Shown here: positions 1 through 8,631 of the stretch, one piece after another
How positions within the stretch are numbered: the first letter of the stretch is position 1
Layout: each line of letters begins with the position of its first letter
DNA from: Endozoicomonas gorgoniicola
GTDB lineage: Bacteria; Pseudomonadota; Gammaproteobacteria; Pseudomonadales; Endozoicomonadaceae
Direction: 5' to 3'
Assembly (NCBI RefSeq): GCF_025562715.2
Contig: NZ_JAPFCC010000001.1
Coordinates: 4,392,501-4,456,500 of the forward strand
DNA: 64,000 nucleotides
Position numbers and translations under genes: made by a program
Notes under the pieces: model-generated
Told to the model about the DNA's origin: nothing
Seen by the model: only the letters and a program-made list of their open reading frames with translations
Databases searched by the model: none

Positions 1-2
1 AC

Positions 3-305
3 CATTTTACCCAGAAGCTGGGGCCTTCACAGGCTCGTCATCAGCGTATAAATCACGTTACATTGACGCGCAACAGAAACCATGACCACTGGGGAGCAGA
101 TGTTGCGTGCCCGATGTATTCTGCACAGTCGGTACCCGTTGCGCAATCAGTTGAGGAGCAGGCGGGTTACCTGAGGCGTTTGATTTCAGCAATTGTCGGA
201 TGTCTGGGCAGGAGAAATGAGCAGCAGGAATCGCCGTCAGATTTTGAACTCAAGCCCGGAGTGCAAAACATGATCATGGAGAACATTAACCCTGACACGC
301 TTTAA
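3..305 (+). CDS. C-terminal end of an unidentified protein, 5' end outside window
   Basis: The reading frame is open from the first complete codon of the window to a TAA at 303-305, so this is most likely the last 100 residues of a gene that starts upstream. A TTG at 63 could also start an 80-residue ORF, but no clear ribosome binding site precedes it. The tail is polar, with a short hydrophobic stretch around LISAIVGCL. I do not recognise a family. The hairpin at 419-441 follows and may end its transcript. Confidence 0.35.
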   Translation, partial: HFTQKLGPSQARHQRINHVTLTRNRNHDHWGADVACPMYSAQSVPVAQSVEEQAGYLRRLISAIVGCLGRRNEQQESPSDFELKPGVQNMIMENINPDTL

Positions 306-418
306 ACTGCAGGTTGGGACAGGCGACAAGTAGCGTCGAGTGCCGCAACAATAACACCCCGGGCAACACCATTGTCACCAGCTCTGGTAGCCCGTTAACA
401 ATTTCGCTGCCACGTCCT

Positions 419-441
419 TAGCTCTGCTATTAGCAGAGCTA
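419..441. terminator. Perfect 10-bp stem hairpin between convergent genes
   Basis: Arms tagctctgct and agcagagcta surround a 3-nt loop. It lies between the gene fragment on the plus strand and the 3' end of msrQ on the minus strand. There is no clear T tract, so the terminator role is inferred from position only. Confidence 0.35.
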
Positions 442-511
442 CCCAGCAGAAAACCCCGGAGTATCAAATGTTTTACGTAAAACTTGCGTACATTTTTCTG
501 GCATCATTGCG

Positions 512-1105
512 TCAGGAACGTATTCGCTTGAAAGGAATGCGAAAACACAGTAAAGCAAACACAACAACCAGATAAAAGACCGGTTGGGAGTAATCACTTT
601 TAACCAGCCAGAGATAATGGATCACTGCCAGAATGGCAGCCACGTATACAAGACGATGCAGCCTTGACCAGTTTCTCCCCAGCCTGCGCATCATCCCCTT
701 TGTTGAAGTGATACCCAGAATAATAAGAATGATAACCGCCAAAGCTCCGATAATAATATAAGGTCGTTGGTAAAGATCTTCCAGCAAGGTCAGCCATTGC
801 CAGCCAAGCATAAAAGCCAGATAGGAAACAGTGTGCAACAGACCATAAAACAGGGTAAACAGGCCGAACATACGACGAAAGCGAATCAGTTTCGGAACCC
901 CTGTCACCTTTCTGAGGGGCGTTATCAACAACGTCAGACAAAGGAAGCGCAAGGCCCACTCGCCCAGCTCTTTAGTCAGGGCATTGCCCGGGTCCGGCCC
1001 CAGCTGATTGGAAAACGCAAAATATACGGTCAAACCCAGCGGAACCAGGCAAATGGGAAAAGCAATAAGCTTCGTTCTGGCTATCCAGTCCATCGTATTT
1101 TTCAC
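512..1105 (-). CDS. msrQ: MsrQ, heme-binding membrane subunit of the MsrPQ methionine sulfoxide reductase system
   Basis: This 197-residue, strongly hydrophobic protein has about six membrane segments and matches the ferric-reductase-like MsrQ (YedZ) family in length. Histidines expected to hold heme b are visible in YGLLHTVSYL and in SRLHRLVYV...VIHYLWLV. In the known system MsrQ passes electrons from the quinone pool or flavin reductase to periplasmic MsrP, which repairs oxidised methionine. Unusually, the partner msrP lies 1.6 kb away at 2714-3757 on the same strand, with two unrelated genes between them; normally the two genes are adjacent. The start at 1105 is the first Met; a second Met four codons later (MDWIARTK) is also possible. 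Confidence 0.9.
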   Translation of the reverse strand: MKNTMDWIARTKLIAFPICLVPLGLTVYFAFSNQLGPDPGNALTKELGEWALRFLCLTLLITPLRKVTGVPKLIRFRRMFGLFTLFYGLLHTVSYLAFMLGWQWLTLLEDLYQRPYIIIGALAVIILIILGITSTKGMMRRLGRNWSRLHRLVYVAAILAVIHYLWLVKSDYSQPVFYLVVVFALLCFRIPFKRIRS

Positions 1106-1239
1106 CGTGAAATATTTTTCACCACAGAGGGTGGCGAAAATATTTAATCCCTTTATGCCTGTCTGTTATCTACATTACCCATAAAGCTACTGGCTGCAAC
1201 CCGTGTAGTCCAGAATAATATTTCTTAATAAGTAAGTAC

Positions 1240-2058
1240 ATGCTGCCAATCAACGCTTTTATTCATGCTCAAAAAACATCAAATCTATATGTCATTTTTT
1301 TTTGCATTTTCAGTATCACTGCCTTTGCAATGGACTCCTATGAAATGACGTACTTTCAACCCTATGAGGTAGAGGCTGATGTGGATGTAATGGGTGGGGA
1401 AGAAACAGGGGAACCCTTACCAGAGCCCCCGGCAAGGTTGTATATAGGCAGGGTGGGGAGAGAACACTGGATGGCTTTGGAAAGGCGTTGGCTGGGGCAG
1501 TTAATGCTTAGCTGGCGCTGCCTCTCTATCCCTTCCATCCTCAGCCGACTGTTCGGCCTGGAGTATGAAAACGCGGAGTCGCTATTTTGTACAATGAGAG
1601 ATTCACATCAATTTGGCTTCACACATCTTGAATTAGCCTATCTTTGGACACATCTTTGCAACGGACGGCGCTGCGAAATCACCGCTTTCGATAGCCACAG
1701 AACAGTAAGAGTCATTAGAAGGGGAGAAGCCGTTGATGTTTTTGGCCGCAGTGCCGACGACAAAGCTTTTCGTAACATTTTTTCTTTCTGGGCGATATAC
1801 TCACAGATACTTCTTCAAACCAACAGTGCAAGAGTGCAGATCAGGGCATCGCTCTCGTTGATATACCCCGAACCATCATCTTACCCTCTTGTTGTATACC
1901 AGAGAATTGAGTCTGACGAGGTCATCATTCTACAGATGAATCCATTCAGGGAACGCAGATGGCCCAGAATAGAACTTGCTGCTGACTGGATTATTCAACA
2001 GACGAGAGCTAATGCGCAAACTATCAGAACAGAGCATTTTATTATTAGAAGAGAGTAA
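1240..2058 (+). CDS. Orphan secreted or membrane-anchored protein, 272 aa
   Basis: No family is recognised. An N-terminal hydrophobic stretch (about residues 16-30, LYVIFFCIFSITAFA) looks like a signal peptide ending near the alanine. It is followed by an acidic, proline-rich linker (residues 35-65) and a basic, arginine-rich, tryptophan-containing body. The frame is well formed and points opposite to the flanking msrQ and BLUF genes, between which it seems to have been placed. The shine-dalgarno sequence is weak (taagta). It may be a lineage-specific secreted protein; nothing in the sequence indicates an enzyme. Confidence 0.55.
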   Translation: MLPINAFIHAQKTSNLYVIFFCIFSITAFAMDSYEMTYFQPYEVEADVDVMGGEETGEPLPEPPARLYIGRVGREHWMALERRWLGQLMLSWRCLSIPSILSRLFGLEYENAESLFCTMRDSHQFGFTHLELAYLWTHLCNGRRCEITAFDSHRTVRVIRRGEAVDVFGRSADDKAFRNIFSFWAIYSQILLQTNSARVQIRASLSLIYPEPSSYPLVVYQRIESDEVIILQMNPFRERRWPRIELAADWIIQQTRANAQTIRTEHFIIRRE

Positions 2059-2087
2059 TGCTCGCATTGATAAGAACTGCGTCAGCA

Positions 2088-2513
2088 CTAATCAGTTTCA
2101 TCATCACCCAGCATCGATTTATAAAAATCAACAACCGTATCTGACTGCATTGCAAAGTTCTGACTGTACAGCTCTTTAATGGCTTTTAGCTGATCCGGTG
2201 AGAGTTGCTGTTGATCTGAAAGATTGAAACTGTCCATATTCCAGTCATTGAATCCACGCTCTGGTACTTCCTGATCCACAATCCGAATAACCTCTGCATG
2301 CCGTGGATCAGCAGTCACAACGTCCATCAACCCTTCCAGATCAGGCTGTTCCCCTTCGATAATCTGCAAAAATTGCTGGTTGTGGTAAAACAGCAACCCG
2401 GTGATGTTGAGCGCAGGGTTATTGTGCTTTGCTGTCTGGGTGATAGTGCGCAGATCATCTGCGATCTGAGAGGTCTCGCCAGTATAACGGCTGGTATAAA
2501 TGATGAGGTGCAT
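2088..2513 (-). CDS. BLUF-domain blue-light sensor protein, short single-domain type
   Basis: The 141-residue protein is essentially one BLUF (flavin-binding blue-light) domain plus a short C-terminal helix region. The flavin-contacting pattern is visible: Tyr in LIIYTSRY near residue 6, Asn in NPALNITGLLFYH, Gln in QFLQIIEG, and the conserved Trp region FNDWNMDSF. Single-domain BLUF proteins act by light-dependent protein contacts rather than by an attached enzyme domain, so the output partner cannot be read from the sequence. It is convergent with the orphan gene at 1240-2058 and lies on the msrP strand, 200 bp downstream of msrP. Confidence 0.85.
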   Translation of the reverse strand: MHLIIYTSRYTGETSQIADDLRTITQTAKHNNPALNITGLLFYHNQQFLQIIEGEQPDLEGLMDVVTADPRHAEVIRIVDQEVPERGFNDWNMDSFNLSDQQQLSPDQLKAIKELYSQNFAMQSDTVVDFYKSMLGDDETD

Positions 2514-2713
2514 TCCTGAGTCCCTGTAAGTATCTACTTCCCTGTCAAAACCAACTACCTATCAATTAATATAAGCGGTTGCACACAAAAACAAAACGTT
2601 TTATGTGTATCGCTTTGCCAGTTCTTTTATTTTTCACTTCCGCCTCGCTGAGTACCTCATCACCTAATGGCGGCGCGCTTATGCAGCCATCTATTTATGG
2701 CAGGGCTGAAGCA

Positions 2714-3757
2714 TCAGTAAAACCGCTGTAAATCCATACCTTTATACAAGTGAGCCACTTCATCCCCATAGCCATTAAACATGAGCGTATCCCTGCGGTT
2801 CGGGCTTAACAGGGTAGCAGGCAGGCGTCGCTCTGACGCCTGACTCCAGCGGGGATGGCTGACATTCGGGTTCACATTGGCATAAAAGCCATACTCCCGG
2901 GGTGCAGACAGCGCCCAGGTGGTGTCCGGCATTGTCTCAGTAAAACGAATTTTAACGATGGATTTGATGCTTTTGAAACCGTATTTCCAGGGTATCACCA
3001 GCCTGACTGGCGCACCGTTCTGTGGCGGCAGTGTTTTGCCATAAACACCTACTGACATAAACGACAGTGGATTCATTGCTTCATCCAGTCTCAAACCTTC
3101 TACATAAGGGTATTGAATGGAACTGAAACGGGACTTCTGGCCGGGCATCTGTTTCGGGTCGTACAAGGTAGTGAATTCAACAAACTTTGCTTTTGAAGTG
3201 GGTTGAAAGCGTTTAATCATATTTGACAGAGAAAAACCCACCCAGGGAATAACCATTGACCATGCCTCGACACAGCGTAGGCGGTAAATGCGTTCTTCCA
3301 TCATTTCCGGCCGGATTAGATCCTCAAGATGATAGGTTCCGGGCTTTTCCACCGCGCCTTCAATCACCACCGACCATGGATCAGTGACAAAGTCTTTAGC
3401 ATGTTCCGCCGGATCGGTTTTCTCATAGCCAAACTCATAAAAGTTATTGTATTGAGTCACATTGGCATAAGGCGTGAGTTTTTCATCGGTGACAAAATCA
3501 CTGCGTTTATAGGTGGAAACTTTTTCTTTTAACCACTGTGGTGCAGGTAACTGGGGAATGTCCTGATAGTCACTGGCAACAGAGGCAACGGTTTTATCAG
3601 AAGCGTCCGAGCAGCCCGTCAGTGCCAACCCCAGGCTGGCAAAGGCGTACTGTCCTGACTTTTTCAGAAAGTCCCGACGTTGCTGGTAGATGGATTCTGA
3701 AGTAATTTCACTACTGCTGACATCGCTGGTTCTTTTCGTTTTTATTAGCATTATCAT
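2714..3757 (-). CDS. msrP: MsrP, periplasmic molybdopterin methionine-sulfoxide reductase catalytic subunit
   Basis: The 347-residue protein has a twin-arginine export signal (QQRRDFLKKSG, residues 26-36, followed by a hydrophobic run ending in LTGC) and the oxidoreductase molybdopterin domain. The Mo-ligating cysteine is expected in YRLRCVEAW. The family repairs protein methionine sulfoxide in the periplasm with electrons from MsrQ. The LTGC after the hydrophobic segment could also suggest a lipobox, which would be unusual. msrQ is not adjacent: a BLUF gene and an orphan gene lie between. A group II intron ends about 90 bp upstream of the start. Confidence 0.9.
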   Translation of the reverse strand: MIMLIKTKRTSDVSSSEITSESIYQQRRDFLKKSGQYAFASLGLALTGCSDASDKTVASVASDYQDIPQLPAPQWLKEKVSTYKRSDFVTDEKLTPYANVTQYNNFYEFGYEKTDPAEHAKDFVTDPWSVVIEGAVEKPGTYHLEDLIRPEMMEERIYRLRCVEAWSMVIPWVGFSLSNMIKRFQPTSKAKFVEFTTLYDPKQMPGQKSRFSSIQYPYVEGLRLDEAMNPLSFMSVGVYGKTLPPQNGAPVRLVIPWKYGFKSIKSIVKIRFTETMPDTTWALSAPREYGFYANVNPNVSHPRWSQASERRLPATLLSPNRRDTLMFNGYGDEVAHLYKGMDLQRFY

Positions 3758-3843
3758 CGACCAAAGCTGTGAGCCAACCGTAAACTCTACGCTACTGACA
3801 ACGGTGTAAGCTGTCCATCATTTTTCTGTGTTGAATAAAAAGC

Positions 3844-3912
3844 ATTAGGTAAGGCGGGGCTATTGCCCCGTCCTTCCCACAGAACCGTGCGTACGGACCT
3901 CGTACACGGCTC
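3844..3912 (-). ncRNA. Group II intron domains V and VI (3' catalytic end)
   Basis: Reading the minus strand, gagccgtgta...tacgcacggttc (3912-3882) is a domain V hairpin, the catalytic core of the ribozyme. It is followed by a hairpin of cggggc and gccccg (domain VI) and an end in ..ccttacctaat. This fixes the intron 3' end close to 3844. Confidence 0.65.
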
Positions 3913-3928
3913 CTGCACTCTCTATCCC

Positions 3929-5194
3929 TTAACAATAAGGGGCAAGAACGCCCGTTTTAACGCCTTCCAAATTGAACAACTTTATCTCATTGAACCAGTT
4001 GTTCGGCATGGCTAAATGCGACAGGGGACTGCACGCATTTCTCCATGAACGCATTTTGATGTACTTAAATGGTGGCTTGTAACCCAGTTGCTTCAGCCGA
4101 CGATGCAGCTTCGCTGGTTTCTTCCACTGTTTCAGTTGTAAACATCTCAGCCTGCGCCTCATCCATCCTGTCAGCCGTTTTAATTCACGACTACAGTTCG
4201 CTATCCTGAAGTAATTAGCAAATCCTCGTATCACAGGGTTCAGTTCTCGGATTACTCCTTCAAGGTTCGTTCCCCGATTCCTTTTCGTGATTCGCTTTAC
4301 CTTTGCTTTCAGTGCGTTGAGCTTCTTTTCCTGTATGCGCGTATAGCTGCTCAGGATTTCAACTCCCAGAAATTTCACACCCTCGCCGCTATGGGCTATG
4401 TGTGTTTTATTCTGGTTGACCGTCAGTTTCAGGTCTTGCTCCAGTACTTTGGTCGCCACTTTCAGAGCGTTTTCTGCCGCTGCTTTGGAGCCACACAGAA
4501 TCAGGATATCGTCCGCATAGCGGACAATCCTGTGCTTGCGTCGCATCATTTCCTGATCAAACGCATCAAGATAGACGTTTGAGATTAAGGGACTGATCAC
4601 TCCGCCCTGTGGACTGCCTGTTTCCGTGGCTTCCAGTTGATAGCCAACCATCACCCCGCTTTTCAGGAACATTCTGATCAGGTTCAGGATGCTTCCATCT
4701 GCCACTTTGTGCCTGAACGCCTTGAGAATTAACTCGTGGTCGAGTCGGTCAAAGCATTTGGACAAGTCCATGTCCACCACCCAGCGTCTGTCGTACTTCC
4801 GTATGAACAGGGTCGCCTTGGTAATGGCTTGATGGCAGCTTCGATTCGGTCTGTACCCATAGCTGGACGGGTGGAAGTCCGGATCAAAGATCGGGGTCAG
4901 GATATTTAGAAGTGCTTGTTGGACGATTCGGTCTTTTACTGCGGGGATTCCCAGCAGACGCTTTCCACCGTCTTCTTTGTCGATTTCTACACGCTTTACC
5001 GGTAGCGGTTTGTAGCGCTTTTCCCGCAATTCAAGCAGTAACTGTTCAAGATTCCCACGCAGATTCGAGGCGTAGTCGCTCAGGCTCTGCCCATCTATTC
5101 CGGCCGCACCTTTCGCTTTCCATACCTTTTTGAATCCGTTGTAAAGCGCTTCCATCGTCAGCAAGCGCCCATACAGGCTATAATATACTCTCAT
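3929..5194 (-). CDS. ltrA: Group II intron reverse transcriptase/maturase
   Basis: The 421-residue protein has the finger-palm layout of group II intron RTs: GAAGIDG near residue 35, RLLGIPAVKDRIVQ, the catalytic RYADDILIL, and SPQGGVISPLISN. A maturase (X) region follows, with the C-terminal MRSWRNACSPLSHLAMPN segment typical of class C introns. It ends without a recognisable HNH-type endonuclease domain. The protein binds its own intron RNA, assists splicing and reverse-transcribes it during retrohoming. It is complete, with no internal stop. It is unlikely to be a retron or diversity-generating RT, because the flanking RNA has group II domains. Confidence 0.92.
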   Translation of the reverse strand: MRVYYSLYGRLLTMEALYNGFKKVWKAKGAAGIDGQSLSDYASNLRGNLEQLLLELREKRYKPLPVKRVEIDKEDGGKRLLGIPAVKDRIVQQALLNILTPIFDPDFHPSSYGYRPNRSCHQAITKATLFIRKYDRRWVVDMDLSKCFDRLDHELILKAFRHKVADGSILNLIRMFLKSGVMVGYQLEATETGSPQGGVISPLISNVYLDAFDQEMMRRKHRIVRYADDILILCGSKAAAENALKVATKVLEQDLKLTVNQNKTHIAHSGEGVKFLGVEILSSYTRIQEKKLNALKAKVKRITKRNRGTNLEGVIRELNPVIRGFANYFRIANCSRELKRLTGWMRRRLRCLQLKQWKKPAKLHRRLKQLGYKPPFKYIKMRSWRNACSPLSHLAMPNNWFNEIKLFNLEGVKTGVLAPYC

Positions 5195-5659
5195 CAGTTA
5201 CTGTCTCACGACAGACAGATTGCGCCATCCTTCTACTGTGGCCGGATTCTTCATGGACATTCACAGGCGTTCTGGCTCAAGGCAATCTACCTGCTACCTG
5301 TCCTTTACTCCCGAGCGCGGCTCTTTCTTTTAGCAGGATTGTTCCCAACCTCACCAGCCAAAGATGTCCTGCCTCGTCAGGCAGCTTGTGCGCTCACAGT
5401 ATCATTCCTGCGGTCTGACTGTTCTTTAAGAATGCTTCACCCCTTCGCAACATCTGCCGCTTTTGACGACACATGCCCTACAGTCACTCTGGCTGTAGTC
5501 ATTCCGGTTTTGCCCTCCGAACGGTTACCCGCCTTCACAGGCCGGAATTTCATCACTACTACAGGATCATCTGCCACCTCACACCACTGTTACCCTTGAG
5601 TTTCCTCTTGCGATAACAGCCCCTGAGATTCAGAGATTGATGCCAGGCTTCCCCAGTTA

Positions 5660-6320
5660 AGTAAATGATCCACGTTCTTAGAACGTGGTTTTGCTTTATG
5701 CCCCCTAAAAGGGGGCTGAAACCGCCAGCCTTCAGAGAAGGCTGGTGAGAGTTGTCCCAAGATTGCAGGTTATTTCCTGAAGTCTATCTCCTGTTGGAGA
5801 CGTTCTTTCTTTTCTTGGTACTTCACATACTTACGGATCATTTCTGCATCTACACCGACAGTATCGACACAGTAGCCTTTTGACCAAAAGTGATTGCCCC
5901 AGTATGGTTTCTTCTTGAGGTACGGAAATCTCGTGAACAGCCTCAAAGCTGTTCGCCCCTTCAACGTTCCCAGGAGCGTCGATATCGAAACTTTCGGCGG
6001 CACTTTTACCAGCAAATGCACATGGTCACTCTGGATGTTCAGTTCCACTACCGTACATCCAAGCTGACTACAAAATACTTGAATACTGTTATGAACCTCG
6101 GCTTTCACGGCTCCGGTCAGGACTCGAAACCTGTATTTGGGCACCCAAACTATATGATATTGGCAATGCCAAATGACATGCGTTAACTTTTCAAATCTAC
6201 TCATGCTACTTCCTATCTCTAGTAGTTGTGGGGACAACTCAGAGATAAGGAGTAGCATGGGTAGTTCATGGCAGGCGGAGCCAACCATTCATGACCACGT
6301 CCATAGGACGTGGGTTTTCA
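5660..6320 (-). mobile_element. IS200-type element (tnpA only) inserted in the group II intron
   Basis: The element consists of one TnpA gene bracketed by subterminal palindromes: ccacgttc/gaacgtgg (5670-5688) on one side and ccacgtcc/ggacgtgg (6295-6313) on the other. Such hairpins are the recognition ends used by the single-strand transposition of the IS200/IS605 family. Two further hairpins at 5700-5716 and 5725-5745 lie just downstream of tnpA and may block read-through. No tnpB is present. Outer ends are approximate because this family makes no target duplication. Confidence 0.75.
5770..6204 (-). CDS. tnpA: IS200-family transposase TnpA (HUH/Y1 type)
   Basis: The start at 6204 gives a 144-residue protein beginning MSRFEKLTHVIWHCQYHIVW, the normal N-terminus of the family. 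The longer open frame upstream has no family similarity. The metal-binding HUH motif is DHVHLLVKVPP and the catalytic Tyr lies in MIRKYVKYQEKK near the C-terminus. TnpA is a DNA-cutting and -joining enzyme that moves the single-stranded element using the flanking hairpins. The gene appears intact, so the element may still be mobile. Confidence 0.92.
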   Translation of the reverse strand: MSRFEKLTHVIWHCQYHIVWVPKYRFRVLTGAVKAEVHNSIQVFCSQLGCTVVELNIQSDHVHLLVKVPPKVSISTLLGTLKGRTALRLFTRFPYLKKKPYWGNHFWSKGYCVDTVGVDAEMIRKYVKYQEKKERLQQEIDFRK

Positions 6321-6593
6321 CGATGCACTAAACGGTTCCCCGTCAGAAATGCCACCCTCAAGCACAGAGTTGGGACTGACTGAGTATCGGGCTTTGCGCT
6401 ATTTCGCACGCTTGCCGCTCCCAACCTGCCGAATCAGGTTCGCTTGCGCTGTGTACCTCTGACTTCCTATGGCTTCCTTCAGACCCAACCGTTGGCCAGT
6501 TACGCCCTTGCCATTCAGATTGCCTTCCCCTCAGTCGGGGCGGCTCAGGCTTCTTTCAGCCTGACGGGTTTGCCCGCTTCGCTGGGCAAACAA

Positions 6594-6623
6594 AAAAAAC
6601 GCCGTCATCTGACAGCGTTTTTT
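6594..6623. terminator. Bidirectional rho-independent terminator behind pssA
   Basis: The stem aaaaaacgc.gtca / tgac.gcgtttttt, with one internal mismatch and a 2-nt loop, has a T run on both strands. It lies 18 bp from the pssA stop and is the likely landing site of the group II intron. Confidence 0.8.
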
Positions 6624-6641
6624 AACCTTATCGGCAGGGTA

Positions 6642-7478
6642 TCAGTCCGAAGTGGATTCCTTTTTATCATGCCTGCCCATTCGCATGATGGCCGTCACAG
6701 GGCCAGAGCAGGCATAGGCAAGGAAAATCAACAGCAGTACACGGGGTGGGTCAGTAAATACGACAGCGAACCCAAGTACCATGACCAGCAGGAAGATAAA
6801 GTGTACCCGTCCACGCAGGTCGAATTTTTTGAAGCTCTGGTACTGAATATTGCTGACCATCAGAATGCCCGCACCGGCAGTGATCAGGGCTCCAAGAAAT
6901 GACACCAGCACCGTGGTTTCACCATCAATGCCAAAATCACTCAGCGCCCAGACCATACCAATCACCAATGCGGCGGCTGCCGGGCTGGCAAGGCCGGTAA
7001 AGTAACGACTGTCAGTCTCTTCAATCTGAGCGTTGAAACGAGCCAGCCGCAACGCGGCACAGGCTGCATAGATAAAGGCAACCATCCAGCCGACTTTGCC
7101 CATGTCACTTAATGCCCAGCTGTACGCCACCATGGCGGGTGCCACACCAAAGGTCACCATATCAGCAAGGCTGTCGTACTGTTCACCAAATTTACTCTGG
7201 GTGTTGGTCATGCGGGCAACACGTCCATCCAGCCCGTCCAACACCATTGCCACTAATACAGCGATACAGGCAGCGGCATAGAAGCCCGCCTGAGCACTGA
7301 TGATGGCGTAAAAGCCACAAAACAGGTTACCTGTAGTAAACAGGTTTGGAAGAATATAAATGCCTTTGTGGCGAACGGTTTGTCCGCCTTCGACCACTTC
7401 TTCAAAATGCTCGTCGACAGGGAACATCCCGTCAACCGCATTACCGCTATTTTCGGGTCGTTCCGGTCTATCGGTCAT
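6642..7478 (-). CDS. pssA: CDP-diacylglycerol-serine O-phosphatidyltransferase
   Basis: The 278-residue multi-spanning membrane protein makes phosphatidylserine from CDP-diacylglycerol and L-serine, the first step to phosphatidylethanolamine. The CDP-alcohol phosphotransferase signature is complete: DGRVAR, then G and two aspartates in GEQYDSLAD. It belongs to the membrane (Bacillus-like) PssA type rather than the E. coli soluble phospholipase-D type. The first 35 residues are hydrophilic. It stands alone, with glsA upstream on the same strand after 116 bp and its own terminator downstream. Confidence 0.92.
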   Translation of the reverse strand: MTDRPERPENSGNAVDGMFPVDEHFEEVVEGGQTVRHKGIYILPNLFTTGNLFCGFYAIISAQAGFYAAACIAVLVAMVLDGLDGRVARMTNTQSKFGEQYDSLADMVTFGVAPAMVAYSWALSDMGKVGWMVAFIYAACAALRLARFNAQIEETDSRYFTGLASPAAAALVIGMVWALSDFGIDGETTVLVSFLGALITAGAGILMVSNIQYQSFKKFDLRGRVHFIFLLVMVLGFAVVFTDPPRVLLLIFLAYACSGPVTAIMRMGRHDKKESTSD

Positions 7479-7594
7479 TGCGAAATCTGCTCATGTAAAA
7501 GCCATTAATCGAAGGCATCACTTTACCACGATTTATCACTATGCTGTATGTAACACAGATCAACCAAACAGCCATGATCAACGGAGAATAAACT

Positions 7595-8512
7595 TTAAAA
7601 AATTGAGCGCCCTGCTTTCTGAGCAAAATACTTAAGTGCCTCCATCCCGACAATAGAGTTGCCTTTCGGTCCCAGCTCAGGGCTCCAGACGCAGATCGAC
7701 ATTTCACCAGGAATGATGGCAACAATCCCTCCACCGACACCGCTCTTGCACGGAAGTCCAACTCTGAACGCAAATTCTCCGGCTTCGTCGTAAGTACCAC
7801 AAGTCATCATCAGAGAGTTAATCCTTCGCGCCTGTAGCCTGGAAACCACCTGTTCATCTTTATATGGGTGTTTACCATCCTGAGCCAAAAAGCGGAAAGC
7901 CCGGGCAAGATCACGACAACTCATGGATAGAGAACACTGGTAAAAATAGAAATCCAGTACACGGGAAATATGGTTATCCAGGTTGCCAAAGCTTTTCAGG
8001 TAGTTTGCCAGTGCCGCATTACGCTGACCATTGTCGTATTCAGAACGAAACACTTCTTCATCGTAATGTACGTCAATGTTATTAGACAGACCTCGTACAA
8101 AATCAAGAAAGTCCCGTTTGGGGGATTTCACAAACTCCAGCAATGCATCAGTTACCACCAGCGCACCGGCATTGATAAAGGGGTTACGGGGAATACCGTT
8201 TTCATACTCAAGCTGGGATAACGAGTTGAACGAGGTTCCCGAGGGTTCTACACCAACACGCTTAAACAGGTCTTCACCGGCATAATGCATGGCAAGGCTC
8301 AGGTTGAATACCTTGGAAATACTCTGGATTGAGAAGAACTCATCAGCATCGCCAATCACAAAGTCATCGCCATAAACCGTACTGATTGCCACTCCGAACT
8401 TGCCGGGGTCCACCTGCGACAGTGCCGGTATATAGCCTGCTGGCTTACCCTGACCAAAAGTGTCAGCAACAACCTCTGGCAAAGATGCCAGTACATTCTG
8501 GATGTTCTCCAT
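7595..8512 (-). CDS. glsA: Glutaminase
   Basis: The 305-residue protein matches the serine-dependent beta-lactamase-like glutaminase family (E. coli GlsA/GlsB, about 308-310 aa). The catalytic Ser-x-x-Lys is in SIQSISKVF near residue 65. Other family blocks are NPFINAGAL and the C-terminal GVGGGIVAIIPG. It hydrolyses L-glutamine to glutamate and ammonia in the cytoplasm. It is divergent from mtnN, with 119 bp between starts that must hold both promoters. Confidence 0.93.
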   Translation of the reverse strand: MENIQNVLASLPEVVADTFGQGKPAGYIPALSQVDPGKFGVAISTVYGDDFVIGDADEFFSIQSISKVFNLSLAMHYAGEDLFKRVGVEPSGTSFNSLSQLEYENGIPRNPFINAGALVVTDALLEFVKSPKRDFLDFVRGLSNNIDVHYDEEVFRSEYDNGQRNAALANYLKSFGNLDNHISRVLDFYFYQCSLSMSCRDLARAFRFLAQDGKHPYKDEQVVSRLQARRINSLMMTCGTYDEAGEFAFRVGLPCKSGVGGGIVAIIPGEMSICVWSPELGPKGNSIVGMEALKYFAQKAGRSIF

Positions 8513-8631
8513 TCTTCTGTGATCCTCAGTCTAAGACTGCTAAGAAATAACAATAGAAATACGTAGTTCAATATTTTTTATATAACTTGAAAATATAGGC
8601 TTGCCCGGATTAAAACAGCTTAAGGAATACT

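Larger units (their letters stand above)
3844..6592 (-). mobile_element. Group II intron (class C-like), carrying a nested IS200-type element
   Basis: On the minus strand the intron seems to begin right after the T-run of the pssA terminator (near 6592) and to end at 3844 after a domain V/VI-like structure. The 5' part (about 6340-6590) reads like group II domain I, with the recognisable 'gcaatctgaatggcaag' and 'ggtctgaaggaag' segments. The central ORF is a group II reverse transcriptase without an endonuclease domain. Insertion directly behind a rho-independent terminator is the known target preference of class C introns. An IS200-type element interrupts domain I at about 5660-6320; without it the intron would be about 2.1 kb, normal for the class. 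Exact ends are uncertain. Confidence 0.65.

Noticed and set aside
3929..5194. Reverse transcriptase considered as a retron, DGR or defence RT
   Set aside because: It has the class C group II maturase C-terminus and flanking domain V/VI RNA, so an intron RT is the simpler reading.
5339..5599. Plus-strand ORF of 86 aa upstream of the reverse transcriptase
   Set aside because: It is antisense to structured group II intron RNA.
6205..6288. N-terminal extension of the IS200 transposase
   Set aside because: The extra 28 residues have no family similarity and cover element-end sequence.
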